DNA from: Marivirga lumbricoides
GTDB taxonomy: Bacteria > Bacteroidota > Bacteroidia > Cytophagales > Cyclobacteriaceae
DNA length: 64,000 bases
Assembly (NCBI RefSeq): GCF_014636295.1
Contig: NZ_BMEC01000008.1
Span: 248,001 to 312,000 of the forward strand
Direction of reading: 5' to 3'
The position numbers were made by a program, and so were the translations under genes. This document shows, in pieces, positions 16,530-25,758 of this stretch. Below the pieces are notes generated by a model. That model was not told the DNA's origin, did no database searches, and saw only the letters and a program-made list of their open reading frames with translations. Every line of letters starts with the position of its first letter. The stretch's first letter is position 1.

Positions 16530-19500
16530 TTGAAAATAAAAGATTTTATAAAATTATATAAAGAAGATGCTATTATTCAGACGATAGCATCTTCTATTAA
16601 ACCTAATGAGGCTAAGAACCTTCATCTCAAAGGCTTGACAGGTAGTCTGGATGCTGTTTTTGTAGCTGCTATTCAAGGTCAAAATCATCAGAACCATTTG
16701 GTTATTTTGCATGATAAAGAGGAGGCTGCCTATTTTCAGCATGACTTACAAAATCTTCTGGAGAAAAAAGATCCTTTACTCTTTCCCACATCCTATAAAA
16801 GACCCTATCAGTTTGACGAAACTGAAAATGCGAATGTGCTGATGCGGGCAGAAATTCTGAACCGGATCAATAACAAATCTGCTTCAGGAGAAATTATTGT
16901 TACCTATCCTGAAGCGCTTTCAGAGAAGGTGATTAATAAAAAGTCTTTGCTTTCCAACACTTTTACAGCAAAGGTGGGTGAAAATCTTGATGTAGAATTT
17001 ATAGCGGAATTACTCCAGACATATGATTTTGAACCTACGGACTTCGTATATGAGCCAGGGCAATATGCTGTGCGCGGAGGGATTATTGATATCTTCTCCT
17101 ATGCCAGTGACCAGCCTTACAGAATTGAGCTTTTTGGAAATGAAATAGATAGTATCAGAACTTTTGATGTAGCATCTCAACTTTCCATTGATAATGTAAA
17201 GCATATCAACATCATACCAAATGTGCAAACAAGACTACTCCAGGAAGTTCGCGAGTCGTTTCTGGACTATCTTCCTCATAACACTAAAATATGGGTGAAG
17301 GATTATCAGCGCACGCTGGATGTGCTGGAGCAATATTTTGATAAAGCGTCTCAATCTTTTGAGCAAATTATTAAGACATCTGAGACAGAGTTAGTCCTGA
17401 AGCCTCATATGCTTTTTGAAACGGCTAAAAGTTTTGAGGAAGGATTAAAGAAATACGTGACAATTGAGTTTGGGAACCGCTTTTTTAAACCTGCTGATTA
17501 TACTTATGAGTATGATGCCAAACCCCAACCTTCTTTTAATAAAAACTTTGATCTGCTGGGAGAAAACCTTTACCAAAATCAGGAAGAGGGTTTAGTAAAT
17601 ATAATTACTTCTGAATCCATTTCTCAGACAGACCGGCTTACAAGTATTTTTGCAGAAATCGATTCTTTCATAAAGTTTCAATCAATGGCTATTAGCCTGC
17701 GAGGAGGCTTTGTGGATCATCAGTTAAAGCTTGCCTGCTACACAGATCACCAAATTTTTGAACGTTTTCACAGGTATAAAACAAAGGATAAGCAGAGCAA
17801 GTCCAAAGCTATTACTATCCGGGAGTTGAAAAACCTACAACCCGGAGACTTTGTTACCCATATTGATCATGGAGTAGGTCGTTTTGCCGGAATGGACAAG
17901 GTAGATAACCAGGGCAAAAAGCAGGAAGTTGTTCGATTGATTTACCGGGACAATGATTTGCTATTTGTAAGCATTCACTCACTTCATAAGATTTCGAAAT
18001 ATAGTGGCAAGGAAGGTACTACGCCAAGCATTTCCAAACTAGGTTCTCAGGAATGGGACAATAAAAAGAAGAAAGTTAAAAGGCAGGTAAAAGATATAGC
18101 TAAGGACCTGATAAAGCTGTATGCAAAAAGAAAGTCTGCTCCCGGATTTGCCACCGATAAAGATACTTTTATGCAAGCTGAGCTGGAGTCTTCCTTTATT
18201 TATGAAGATACTCCGGATCAGGCAAAAGCTACTGCCGATGTAAAAGCAGATATGGAGTTGAGCCATCCAATGGATCGGCTGGTATGTGGAGATGTAGGTT
18301 TCGGTAAAACGGAAGTAGCCATTCGTGCTGCATTTAAAGCAGTAGATAATGGGAAGCAGGTGGCAGTTTTAGTGCCTACCACCATCCTGGCCATGCAACA
18401 CTACAGAACATTTAGTGAAAGGTTGGAAAACTTACCCGTTACCATTGAGTATATCAACCGCTTTAAAACAACCAAACAAATAAAAGAGATTCTTAAACGC
18501 CTGGAAGAAGGTAAAGTGGATATCCTGATAGGAACACATAGGATTGTTAATAAAGATGTAAAATTCAAAGATATTGGTTTATTAGTAATTGATGAAGAAC
18601 AAAAGTTTGGTGTAAAGGTAAAGGACAAGCTAAAGGAGTTTCGCGTAAATGTGGATGTGCTTACTCTAACAGCAACTCCAATTCCCAGAACCTTGCATTT
18701 TAGCTTAATGGGTGCCCGAGATTTGAGTGTTATCGCCACACCACCACCAAATCGGCAGCCGGTTACTACTGAGCTACATACCTTTAATGAAGAGGTACTC
18801 CGTGATGCCATTAGCTTTGAGTTGCAACGGGGAGGCCAGGTATTTTTTGTACATAATCGCGTGGGTGATATTGAGCAGGTGGGCAACATTATTCTCAAAT
18901 TGGTGCCAGATGCCAGAATTGGTGTGGCTCACGGACAAATGGAAGGCCCTAAGCTGGAAAAAGCAATGGTGAGATTTATTGAAGGTGAATATGATGTGCT
19001 GGTTTCTACCAATATTATTGAGTCAGGCTTGGACATTCCAAATGCGAACACGATCATTATTAACCATGCTCATATGTTTGGTATGTCCGATCTTCATCAA
19101 ATGAGAGGTAGAGTTGGTCGTTCCAACAAAAAAGCTTTTTGTTACCTTTTAACACCTCCTACTATTGGTCTAAGTGCAGATGCAAGAAAACGTCTAACAA
19201 CTTTAGAAGAATTTTCTGATTTGGGAGATGGTTTTAAAGTAGCGATGAGAGATTTGGATATTCGGGGAGCCGGAAATATGTTGGGAGCAGAGCAAAGTGG
19301 CTTTATTACCGATTTAGGATTTGATATGTACCATAAAATTTTGGACGATGCAGTATCCGAACTAAAAGCAACAGAATTTGCAGACTTTTTTAAGGATGAG
19401 CTAGCCAAGAAAGCACAAATTATTGCACAGGATTGCGTAATAGAAACTGACCTGGAAATACTGATTCCCGAAGAATATGTTTCTAACATCACTGAAAGGC

Positions 19501-19892
19501 TAAGTCTTTATTCTCAACTGGATAATATCAAAAACGAAGAAGAGCTTTCTGCTTTTGAGCAATCCATAGCAGACAGGTTTGGTAAAATTCCTGAACAGGT
19601 ATACGATTTGATAGAGACAGTAAGAATCAGGTGGAAAGCTGAGCGCCTGGGTTTTGAGAAACTTTTGATTAAAAATGGTTCAATCAAAGCGTATTTTGTG
19701 GCTGCCAGTAATGAGAAATATTTCAAATCACCGATTTTCGGACAGGTTTTACAGTTCGTGCAAGCGCATCCTAAGAAATGCCAGATGAAGGAATATAAAG
19801 ATAAATTAATCCTAAAAATTGATGAAATTGATTCTATTCAACAGGCGAAAGAAATTATTTATAGCATGGCCGGAGCAGAAGCATTGGTGTAA
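16530..19892 (+). CDS. mfd: Transcription-repair coupling factor Mfd
   Basis: 1,120 residues, close to E. coli Mfd (1,148). Starts at a TTG; the family N-terminus follows directly and no ATG fits. N-terminal UvrB-like domains (GGIIDIFSYASDQPYRIELFG near 190), RNA-polymerase interaction domain of CarD type near 433-450 (LQPGDFVTHIDHGVGRFAGM), then a RecG-like translocase with Walker A GDVGFGKTEV (about 587), DEEQ box (about 688), TATPIPRT (about 714) and the TRG region, and a C-terminal TRCF domain. It removes stalled RNA polymerase from damaged template and recruits UvrA, whose gene lies at 53.4-56.2 kb here. Monocistronic by spacing. Confidence 0.98.
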   Translation: MKIKDFIKLYKEDAIIQTIASSIKPNEAKNLHLKGLTGSLDAVFVAAIQGQNHQNHLVILHDKEEAAYFQHDLQNLLEKKDPLLFPTSYKRPYQFDETENANVLMRAEILNRINNKSASGEIIVTYPEALSEKVINKKSLLSNTFTAKVGENLDVEFIAELLQTYDFEPTDFVYEPGQYAVRGGIIDIFSYASDQPYRIELFGNEIDSIRTFDVASQLSIDNVKHINIIPNVQTRLLQEVRESFLDYLPHNTKIWVKDYQRTLDVLEQYFDKASQSFEQIIKTSETELVLKPHMLFETAKSFEEGLKKYVTIEFGNRFFKPADYTYEYDAKPQPSFNKNFDLLGENLYQNQEEGLVNIITSESISQTDRLTSIFAEIDSFIKFQSMAISLRGGFVDHQLKLACYTDHQIFERFHRYKTKDKQSKSKAITIRELKNLQPGDFVTHIDHGVGRFAGMDKVDNQGKKQEVVRLIYRDNDLLFVSIHSLHKISKYSGKEGTTPSISKLGSQEWDNKKKKVKRQVKDIAKDLIKLYAKRKSAPGFATDKDTFMQAELESSFIYEDTPDQAKATADVKADMELSHPMDRLVCGDVGFGKTEVAIRAAFKAVDNGKQVAVLVPTTILAMQHYRTFSERLENLPVTIEYINRFKTTKQIKEILKRLEEGKVDILIGTHRIVNKDVKFKDIGLLVIDEEQKFGVKVKDKLKEFRVNVDVLTLTATPIPRTLHFSLMGARDLSVIATPPPNRQPVTTELHTFNEEVLRDAISFELQRGGQVFFVHNRVGDIEQVGNIILKLVPDARIGVAHGQMEGPKLEKAMVRFIEGEYDVLVSTNIIESGLDIPNANTIIINHAHMFGMSDLHQMRGRVGRSNKKAFCYLLTPPTIGLSADARKRLTTLEEFSDLGDGFKVAMRDLDIRGAGNMLGAEQSGFITDLGFDMYHKILDDAVSELKATEFADFFKDELAKKAQIIAQDCVIETDLEILIPEEYVSNITERLSLYSQLDNIKNEEELSAFEQSIADRFGKIPEQVYDLIETVRIRWKAERLGFEKLLIKNGSIKAYFVAASNEKYFKSPIFGQVLQFVQAHPKKCQMKEYKDKLILKIDEIDSIQQAKEIIYSMAGAEALV

Positions 19893-19933
19893 TGAGGCTA
19901 GAAACTTTCAAGCTGAAGTATCATTGGGGCGTC

Positions 19934-19982
19934 ATTCCCCTGCAGAGGGGAATCTTTCCTATTTCAACCGCAGGTTGAAATA
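19934..19982. repeat. Tandem pair of perfect hairpins downstream of mfd
   Basis: Two adjacent perfect inverted repeats separated by 6 nt: an 8-bp stem with a GCAG loop at 19934-19953 (ATTCCCCT and its complement) and a 10-bp stem with a GCA loop at 19960-19982 (TATTTCAACC and its complement). Neither is followed by a T run, so a simple Rho-independent terminator is unlikely for both. The short loops and paired arrangement resemble REP/BIME-type extragenic repeats, or a strong mRNA 3' end for mfd. Whether copies occur elsewhere in the genome cannot be seen from this window; I noticed no second copy here. Confidence 0.65.
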
Positions 19983-20085
19983 AATATGATGTCTCACCTG
20001 TGATGCTCAGGATTGTGTCTCATAAATCTGAATTGGCATAATCAAATAGTTTGTGCATCTAAAGCTTGGGATCAAAATCTATAAC

Positions 20086-20514
20086 ATGAAGAAAAAAGTA
20101 CTGCCTCAGTTTTATCGAAAATACACCTCAGCTGAGCAATTACTATTTGTAACTTGTAAAGCACATTTTAGAGCACTAAAAAGGGAGGGACTTGTCATCA
20201 TCCCTTTTGCTTATACTGTAAAAAAAAGCCAGACTGAACCGCATTTATTGAGTCCCTCAACACTGCAAAATAATCCAAAGCTTTCTTTTATTGACCAATT
20301 TTTAGAAAAAGGAAGAAATCTAAAGAAGAATAAACTCTCCCTCTGTTTTGCAGTCTGCTACGATGCCCATGTTTTTGATGAAGAGCATATTGACCAGGAT
20401 GCCTTAGTATTATTGCTGCAGAAAGAAAATGATACTAAAGCTCAAATTAATATTCCTTATGTGGAGGAGGCTGGTGAGGTGGTTTTTGGTGAGGAGTGGG
20501 TGGAAAAAACATAA
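20086..20514 (+). CDS. Protein of unknown function
   Basis: 142 residues from the ATG at 20086 (MKKKVLPQFYRKYT); a GTG at 20053 in frame is a weaker option. No signal peptide. The sequence is soluble alpha/beta, with a basic N-terminal half (FRALKREGLVIIPFAYTVKK) and an acidic C-terminal half (FDEEHIDQDALVLLLQKEND, EEAGEVVFGEEW). I do not recognise a family. It converges with the TPR gene, with 3 bp between the stops. Confidence 0.7.
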   Translation: MKKKVLPQFYRKYTSAEQLLFVTCKAHFRALKREGLVIIPFAYTVKKSQTEPHLLSPSTLQNNPKLSFIDQFLEKGRNLKKNKLSLCFAVCYDAHVFDEEHIDQDALVLLLQKENDTKAQINIPYVEEAGEVVFGEEWVEKT

Positions 20515-20517
20515 GAA

Positions 20518-21162
20518 TTATTTGCAGTACATTGAAATGTATTGTTTTGCTGCTGCATGCCCGTTTTTGACTGCTTTTTGCCAGTCACTGCATGCTTCGG
20601 ATTTTCGTTTCAAATTATAATATGCCATTCCTCGATTAGTATATGCTCCGTAGTAATCCGGGAGCTCATTTAATGTGCTTGTGTAATTTAGGGCTGCAGC
20701 CTTATAATTTTTTAATTTTAGATAGGTATTACCTCTATTAAAATAAAAGAGATATTTTAAAGGATTATCATTCTTTTCTAAATTGATAGCTTTATCATAT
20801 TCTAGAATAGCTTCTTTTAGTTTATTTTGTTTCTGGTATATATCACCGGTATACATGTAAAGGTCAGCTTCGTTAGGGTAATGAAGCTTTGCACCTGCGT
20901 ATGCTTCAAGAGCACAGTCATAATTATTAGACTTTAAACAAGCATTAGCAAGATTGTAGTAATAAATAATTTTTGTTGGGTCCAGAACTATTGCTTTCCG
21001 AAACTGATCAATAGCCTCAACATATTCTTCGTTCTCAAGAAGTGCGAACCCATTATTATTTGCGACAGATGCTTCTCTATTTATAGAATCACGTTCATTA
21101 AATTCCTGACCATAGGCTGTACCTGTTAATGCAATGATAAAAAGGAAGGTATAAATTCTCAT
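20518..21162 (-). CDS. Secreted TPR protein
   Basis: 214 residues with a signal peptide (IYTFLFIIALTGTAYGQ) and about five tetratricopeptide repeats between 35 and 205: NNNGFALLENEEYVEAIDQFRKA, YYNLANACLKSNNYDCALEAYAGA, LYMYTGDIYQKQNKLKEAILEY, LFYFNRGNTYLKLKNYKAAALNY and AYTNRGMAYYNLKRKSEACSDWQKA. The last repeat ends in the SDWQKAVKNGH form common in Bacteroidota. TPR proteins act as protein-binding scaffolds, here in the periplasm or at the outer membrane. It sits downstream of gldE in the place where gldD often lies, but it is not GldD-like in sequence. Confidence 0.88.
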   Translation of the reverse strand: MRIYTFLFIIALTGTAYGQEFNERDSINREASVANNNGFALLENEEYVEAIDQFRKAIVLDPTKIIYYYNLANACLKSNNYDCALEAYAGAKLHYPNEADLYMYTGDIYQKQNKLKEAILEYDKAINLEKNDNPLKYLFYFNRGNTYLKLKNYKAAALNYTSTLNELPDYYGAYTNRGMAYYNLKRKSEACSDWQKAVKNGHAAAKQYISMYCK

Positions 21163-21347
21163 AAAGGATGGAAATGTTAAGAAATATTGACCTCTAAAAA
21201 TAGAAATAATAATTTACTGGCCTCTGCCTTCCATTATTTTTTTGTACTAGTCCTGGTTGTGGTGTGAGCTGGTACCTGGGAAATTTAAATGAATGATTAA
21301 TGAACAGCTTACGGCAATCACCAATGGAACGAAATAAGACCAGATTT

Positions 21348-22691
21348 TTACCCGGGATGAAAAGGTTCTTCCCTATTGATAAAGACTCTGACCCTTTTAA
21401 TTCTTTTGTTATCTACTGAAACAGCGGTAAAAACATATTTTTTAAATATGATTTTTTCACCAGCTCTGGGCAATTTGCTATTGATTTCAAGGAGTAAACC
21501 ACCGATGGATTCACTTTCTCCCTTCACCTCTTCGAAATAGCTTAGGTCATCCCCAATAATTTTACCGAAATCATTTAAAGAAGTTCTTCCTTCAAAAATA
21601 TAGGTGTTTTCGTCCAGCTTATTGTAAGCGATGTCAAAATCCTCATCAAATTCATCGCTTATCTCCCCTACTATTTCTTCAATAACATCTTCCAGTGTAA
21701 TTAAGCCTGAGGTGCCGCCATATTCATCCACTACAATGGCCATATGTACGCGTTTTTCCTGGAAATCTTTTAGCAGGCTATCCACTTTTTTCGATTCCGG
21801 AACAAAAAAGCCTGGCCTTAAAAGCTCCTGCCATTTAAAGTGCTCATCTTTTTCAATGTAAGGAAGCAGATCCTTCACGTATAAAATGCCTTCAATTTTA
21901 TCGATGGTATCTCTGTAAACAGGAATTCTACTAAATCCATTTTTATTGATCTGGTCCATCAATACATGGTAATCCTCTTCAATGTCAAATGCAGTAATAT
22001 CTAACCTCGACTTCATTACCTGCCGAACCGATAGAGTACCAAAATTTACTATTCCTTTTAAAATACCCCTTTCCTCATCAGTGGTATCTTTATTAGAAGT
22101 AATTTCCAGTGCCTGATGCAATTCATCAACAGAAATGTTAAACCCTTTTTGCTTCACTCTCTTTTCTATGATATTACTTAATGACATCAGAATAAAAGAA
22201 AGTGGTTTGAATAATTTTCCGGCTCCGGAAAGGAAGCCACCCATTCTGCGGGCAAAGCTAAGATTGTTCTGGTTGGCATATACCTTTGGTACAATTTCAC
22301 CATAGAAAACAATTAGGAAAGTTATTACAGCAGTTAAAATCACCACCAATATACCTTCTGTATCTTTGGTGCCGGTAATTTCCCAGGTTAAAAAAGTTGA
22401 AAGCGTTACTATCCCTACATTAATAAAATTGTTTAATATAAGTATAGTCGCCAGAAGTTGCTTTGGATTTTTAAGTAGTGTGATAATAGTCTGCTCCGAT
22501 GGCTGATTACTGGCTTTGCATCTGGCTAAATCCTCATGAGAAAGGGAGAAAAAAGCCACCTCAGAGCCTGACACCAAAGCAGACATCATCAACAATAAAA
22601 GCATTAAGAGACCATTCAGAATGTAGAACCATTCCTGTGACCACGTTAAAACGCTTGAAAGTAAGAATAAACTAGGGGAAGGGTCGTCCAA
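21348..22691 (-). CDS. gldE: Gliding-motility-associated protein GldE, CNNM/CorC type
   Basis: 447 residues. N-terminal CNNM (DUF21) membrane domain with about three to four helices (GLLMLLLLMMSALVSGSEVAFFSL at 27-50), a pair of CBS domains at about 205-330 (VRQVMKSRLDITAF, RIPVYRDTIDKIEGILYVKDLL, MAIVVDEYGGTSGLITLEDVIEEIVGEI) and a C-terminal CorC/HlyC domain. The ssb-gldE order, with mutY before ssb, is the standard Bacteroidota arrangement and is the reason for the gldE name; GldE supports assembly of the gliding and type IX secretion machinery in Flavobacterium. It lies 27 bp after ssb and is probably co-transcribed. gldD, normally next, is absent here. Confidence 0.92.
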   Translation of the reverse strand: MDDPSPSLFLLSSVLTWSQEWFYILNGLLMLLLLMMSALVSGSEVAFFSLSHEDLARCKASNQPSEQTIITLLKNPKQLLATILILNNFINVGIVTLSTFLTWEITGTKDTEGILVVILTAVITFLIVFYGEIVPKVYANQNNLSFARRMGGFLSGAGKLFKPLSFILMSLSNIIEKRVKQKGFNISVDELHQALEITSNKDTTDEERGILKGIVNFGTLSVRQVMKSRLDITAFDIEEDYHVLMDQINKNGFSRIPVYRDTIDKIEGILYVKDLLPYIEKDEHFKWQELLRPGFFVPESKKVDSLLKDFQEKRVHMAIVVDEYGGTSGLITLEDVIEEIVGEISDEFDEDFDIAYNKLDENTYIFEGRTSLNDFGKIIGDDLSYFEEVKGESESIGGLLLEINSKLPRAGEKIIFKKYVFTAVSVDNKRIKRVRVFINREEPFHPG

Positions 22692-22718
22692 TGTTTTTTA
22701 AGATAAATATTAGTTATA

Positions 22719-23189
22719 TTAAAATGGAAGATCATCCATCTCACTATCCGTATCAGGCGTATTAGATGCCGCACTGGCTGTTTGCTGAGATCTGCCCATT
22801 CCTGAATCATTATTATTAGAGGAGTAATCCTGATTATTATCATCACTTCCACCTCTTTTGTTGCCAAGCATGGTCATCTGATCTCCCACAACTTCAGTTG
22901 TATACCTTGTTACACCGTCTTTCTCCCAGGAACGGGTTCTTAATTTGCCTTCAATGAAAACACTATCACCTTTTTTAAGGTATTTTTCAGCTACTTCTGC
23001 TAATCCTCTCCACAAAACAATATTATGCCATTCTGTTTGATCAACCCTCTGACCAGTATTTCTATCTTTGTAAGATTCTGTAGTAGCAATAGAAAAGTTT
23101 GCTACAGTGGCACCATTGTCTAAATGACGCACTTCAGGATCTTTACCTAAATTACCAATCAATATCACTTTATTAACACCTGCTGACAT
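22719..23189 (-). CDS. ssb: Single-stranded DNA-binding protein
   Basis: 156 residues. OB fold at about 1-110, starting with the diagnostic NKVILIGNLGKDPEVR, then VDQTEWHNIVLWRGLAEVAEKYLKKG and VFIEGKLRTRSW. A low-complexity Q/N/S/G linker follows, and the chain ends in the acidic tail MDDLPF that recruits repair and replication partners. It coats ssDNA in replication, recombination and repair. It starts 110 bp after mutY stops and has its own TAnnTTTG promoter box in that gap. Confidence 0.98.
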   Translation of the reverse strand: MSAGVNKVILIGNLGKDPEVRHLDNGATVANFSIATTESYKDRNTGQRVDQTEWHNIVLWRGLAEVAEKYLKKGDSVFIEGKLRTRSWEKDGVTRYTTEVVGDQMTMLGNKRGGSDDNNQDYSSNNNDSGMGRSQQTASAASNTPDTDSEMDDLPF

Positions 23190-23262
23190 AGCCTCTCAAA
23201 ATTTTAATCAAAATTAACAATTTATATACGTTTTTTCACCTTCTATGATGCACAAAACAATG

Positions 23263-23270
23263 CAAAGGTA
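23263..23270 (-). promoter_or_regulatory. ssb: Bacteroidota -7 box (TACCTTTG) for ssb-gldE
   Basis: On the minus strand the octamer reads TACCTTTG, an exact match to the Bacteroidota TAnnTTTG -7 consensus. It lies 73 bp upstream of the ssb start, giving a leader of roughly 65 nt. I see no TTG at the usual -33 spacing, so the call rests on the -7 box and its place in the mutY-ssb gap. Confidence 0.55.
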
Positions 23271-23299
23271 TGTACTTCTACACATAAATATAAATTTAC

Positions 23300-24346
23300 T
23301 TAATTAATTCTTCCCTTCAAATATTTATCAATTAATATGGGTTTGGGTAATTCTTCAATTTGTTCCTTTTTAAAATAGCTAAGTTCTCTTTCTTTCAAGT
23401 ATACTGAAGATGGGTTTTTTAAGCCTATAAACACCGCTTCAATTCTCTGGTGAGTAAGCACATGTTTAACAGGAGCAGAAATACTCAGTACTTCGGCATC
23501 AGGAACTTCAGCCAGAATAGTTTCTTCAACAACATTATTATTCAATGCAGTTTTGCTTTCTATTAAGTCGAAGTCGAATAAGCCTTGCCAAATATCCTGA
23601 GGGCCTCTTTTTTTCATGGCTATTTTATCGTCTTTTTCCCACATAAGGTAGTAAAAGAAGCGTTGCCTTACCTTAACTTTCTTTTCTTTAACCGGTAGTT
23701 TCTTTTGTGTTCCTTTTTCTCTGGCGGTGCAGCCTACAGAAACAGGGCATACAAGGCAGGCTGGGTTGCCAGGTGTACAAATAGTTGCTCCAAGCTCCAT
23801 CATTGCCTGGTTAAATAAATCTGGTTGATCTTTGGGAATGATCTCAAGGGCAGTATTAAAGAAAATCGCAAAATTTTTGGTGTCTGCAATATTTTCTTCT
23901 ATCGCAAAATAGCGGGCTAAAACGCGAAATACATTTCCATCAACTGCAGGTACAGCTTCTTTAAAGGCAAATGAGGCAATTGCTGCAGCTGTGTATTTCC
24001 CTATTCCTTTTAAGGTTTGCAGAGAAATATAATCTTCAGGGAAAAAACCATCATATTTTTCCACTACCTCCTTGGCACAGGCATGTAAGTTTCTTGCCCT
24101 GGAATAATATCCGAGTCCTTGCCACATTCTTAAAACTTCTTCTTCAGGAGCTGAAGCAAGCGCCTTAACATCAGGATATTTTTCAATAAAATTTTGGTAA
24201 TATGGAAGCCCTTGAGCCACCCTCGTTTGTTGTAGAATTATCTCAGAAAGCCAAATTTTGTATGGGTCATTGGTATTTCTCCAAGGTAATTGCCTCATGT
24301 GTTTGCTATACCACGAAATCAGAAGGGATGAAAAATCATTACTCAT
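23300..24346 (-). CDS. mutY: A/G-specific adenine glycosylase
   Basis: 348 residues. HhH-GPD glycosylase with the catalytic Glu in WLSEIILQQTRV (about residue 37), the helix-hairpin-helix near LKGIGKYTAAAIASFA and the catalytic Asp in AVDGNVFRVLARYF. The [4Fe-4S] site is complete: C-x6-C-x2-C-x5-C in CTPGNPACLVCPVSVGC. A C-terminal NUDIX-like domain (about 225-348) recognises 8-oxoguanine. It removes adenine mispaired with 8-oxoG. It is divergent from the HU gene and precedes ssb. Confidence 0.98.
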   Translation of the reverse strand: MSNDFSSLLISWYSKHMRQLPWRNTNDPYKIWLSEIILQQTRVAQGLPYYQNFIEKYPDVKALASAPEEEVLRMWQGLGYYSRARNLHACAKEVVEKYDGFFPEDYISLQTLKGIGKYTAAAIASFAFKEAVPAVDGNVFRVLARYFAIEENIADTKNFAIFFNTALEIIPKDQPDLFNQAMMELGATICTPGNPACLVCPVSVGCTAREKGTQKKLPVKEKKVKVRQRFFYYLMWEKDDKIAMKKRGPQDIWQGLFDFDLIESKTALNNNVVEETILAEVPDAEVLSISAPVKHVLTHQRIEAVFIGLKNPSSVYLKERELSYFKKEQIEELPKPILIDKYLKGRIN

Positions 24347-24526
24347 ATGCGACTTTTATGCATAAATAAAGTGAAAATAAAAAGAAATATTTTGATGTAA
24401 GGAACTAATGCTATTCGAACTGAGTTCAATACAATTGTTTGATAATTAATCTGTTATAAATCGAAATTCGGCATTTTAGTTTTATTTATTTCAATGATTT
24501 TACTTTTAAATTCAAAATTGTAGAAT

Positions 24527-24534
24527 TACATTTG
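24527..24534 (+). promoter_or_regulatory. Bacteroidota -7 box (TACATTTG) for the HU operon
   Basis: TACATTTG is an exact TAnnTTTG match, 56 bp upstream of the GTG start of the HU gene, so the leader would be about 50 nt. No TTG is at the standard upstream spacing. It lies in the mutY/HU divergent region. Confidence 0.55.
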
Positions 24535-24590
24535 CCCTCCCAAAATAACAGGGATTTAATTTTTTTTAATTACCATAAATATAAATAAGC

Positions 24591-24890
24591 GTGACTAAAG
24601 CAGACGTGATAACAGAAATTTCTGAAAAAACAGGAATTGACAAAGCAGATGTAACAGCAACAGTTGAAGCCTTTTTTTCTGTAGTAAAGGATTCAATGGC
24701 CGGTGGTGAAAATATTTACGTGAGAGGCTTTGGAAGCTTTGTTAATAAAAAAAGAGCAAGAAAAATTGCTCGTAACATTTCCAAAAATACCGCTATCGTT
24801 ATTGATGAGCACTTTGTGCCTAGTTTTAAACCTTCAAAAGTTTTTGTTGAAAAAATTAAGTCATCAAAAAATATAAAGGAATCTGTATAA
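24591..24890 (+). CDS. HU/IHF-family DNA-binding protein
   Basis: 99 residues from a GTG start. The fold is complete: MTKADVITEISEKTGIDKADVTATVEAFF for the N-terminal helices, then the DNA-binding arm with ENIYVRGFGSFVNKKRARKIARNI and a C-terminal strand and helix ending in FKPSKVFVEKIK. It bends or compacts DNA as a dimer. It opens a tight block: a TPR gene 10 bp later, then a tiny basic protein, then RNase G, an order common in Bacteroidota. Confidence 0.96.
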   Translation: MTKADVITEISEKTGIDKADVTATVEAFFSVVKDSMAGGENIYVRGFGSFVNKKRARKIARNISKNTAIVIDEHFVPSFKPSKVFVEKIKSSKNIKESV

Positions 24891-24900
24891 GCAGTAAAAT

Positions 24901-25728
24901 ATGCTCAAGTCAAGAATAATTATTCTGGTTATTGCCATTGTTTTAATAGTAGGTTTTTTTCTGCTGCCTAAAGTAGTGGTTGATAACGAAAATGAGCAAA
25001 TAACAGCTGAGAAAGAGCAAAATGAAGAGCCTGTAGAGGGTAGCAATTCTAAATCAGAAGGCTTAAGTGACTCAATTCATTCAGAGGCAATGCCTTCGGA
25101 CTTGCTTGCAAAAATCAACAGGCTAAGAAATAAATACCTTACTTCAGAAAATGAAGAAAATAGTGTTATCTTTGCAGATTCTTTAGCACTTCTCTTTAAA
25201 GAAGGAAGTAAATTAGATAGTGCCGCTAAGTATACAGAACTGGCGTCTGGTGGTAATGAGGTGATAGGAGATGCCTATTACGATGCGTACACTTTTGCTG
25301 TGGATGCTAAAAAAGCCAACCGACTCGGTGAAAAAGCTAGAATGTACTATGAAAAAGTATTGGCAGAAGATGCGGGCAGACTTGATTTGAAAACCAAAAT
25401 AGCCATGACTTACGTTTCATCAGATAACCCCATGTCTGGGATTATGATGTTAAGGGAGGTTCTGGAAGCAGATCCTAAAAATGAGGAGGCTTTATTTAAT
25501 TTAGGGGTTTTGTCAATTCAATCCGGTCAGTATAAAAATGCCATTGAACGCTTTAATACTCTGCTAAAGAGCCATCCTGATAATGATCAGGCAATGTTTT
25601 ATTTAGCATTAAGTTATTTCAATGATGGGCAAAAAGCAAAAGCGAAGAGCCTATTTGAGAAAATTAAAAATAGTAGTACTGATGAACAGGTGCTTGCAGC
25701 TGTTGATAGTTACTTGAATGAATTATAA
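24901..25728 (+). CDS. Inner-membrane-anchored TPR protein
   Basis: 275 residues. One uncleaved membrane helix at about 4-23 (SRIIILVIAIVLIVGFFLLP), an acidic disordered linker (about 30-60), and TPR repeats in the second half, best seen in DLKTKIAMTYVSSDNPMSGIMMLREV, EALFNLGVLSIQSGQYKNAIERFNTLL and QAMFYLALSYFNDGQKAKAKSLFEKI. The bulk of the chain would face the periplasm. It lies between HU and the tiny COX24-like gene in a conserved Bacteroidota order; its function is not known to me. Confidence 0.9.
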   Translation: MLKSRIIILVIAIVLIVGFFLLPKVVVDNENEQITAEKEQNEEPVEGSNSKSEGLSDSIHSEAMPSDLLAKINRLRNKYLTSENEENSVIFADSLALLFKEGSKLDSAAKYTELASGGNEVIGDAYYDAYTFAVDAKKANRLGEKARMYYEKVLAEDAGRLDLKTKIAMTYVSSDNPMSGIMMLREVLEADPKNEEALFNLGVLSIQSGQYKNAIERFNTLLKSHPDNDQAMFYLALSYFNDGQKAKAKSLFEKIKNSSTDEQVLAAVDSYLNEL

Positions 25729-25758
25729 TAATATTGTTTAACAAAAAAATTTACAATT

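Noticed and set aside
18401-18898. 165-codon frame on the minus strand inside mfd
   Set aside because: Antisense to conserved mfd translocase motifs and rich in S, T and R as a shadow frame would be.
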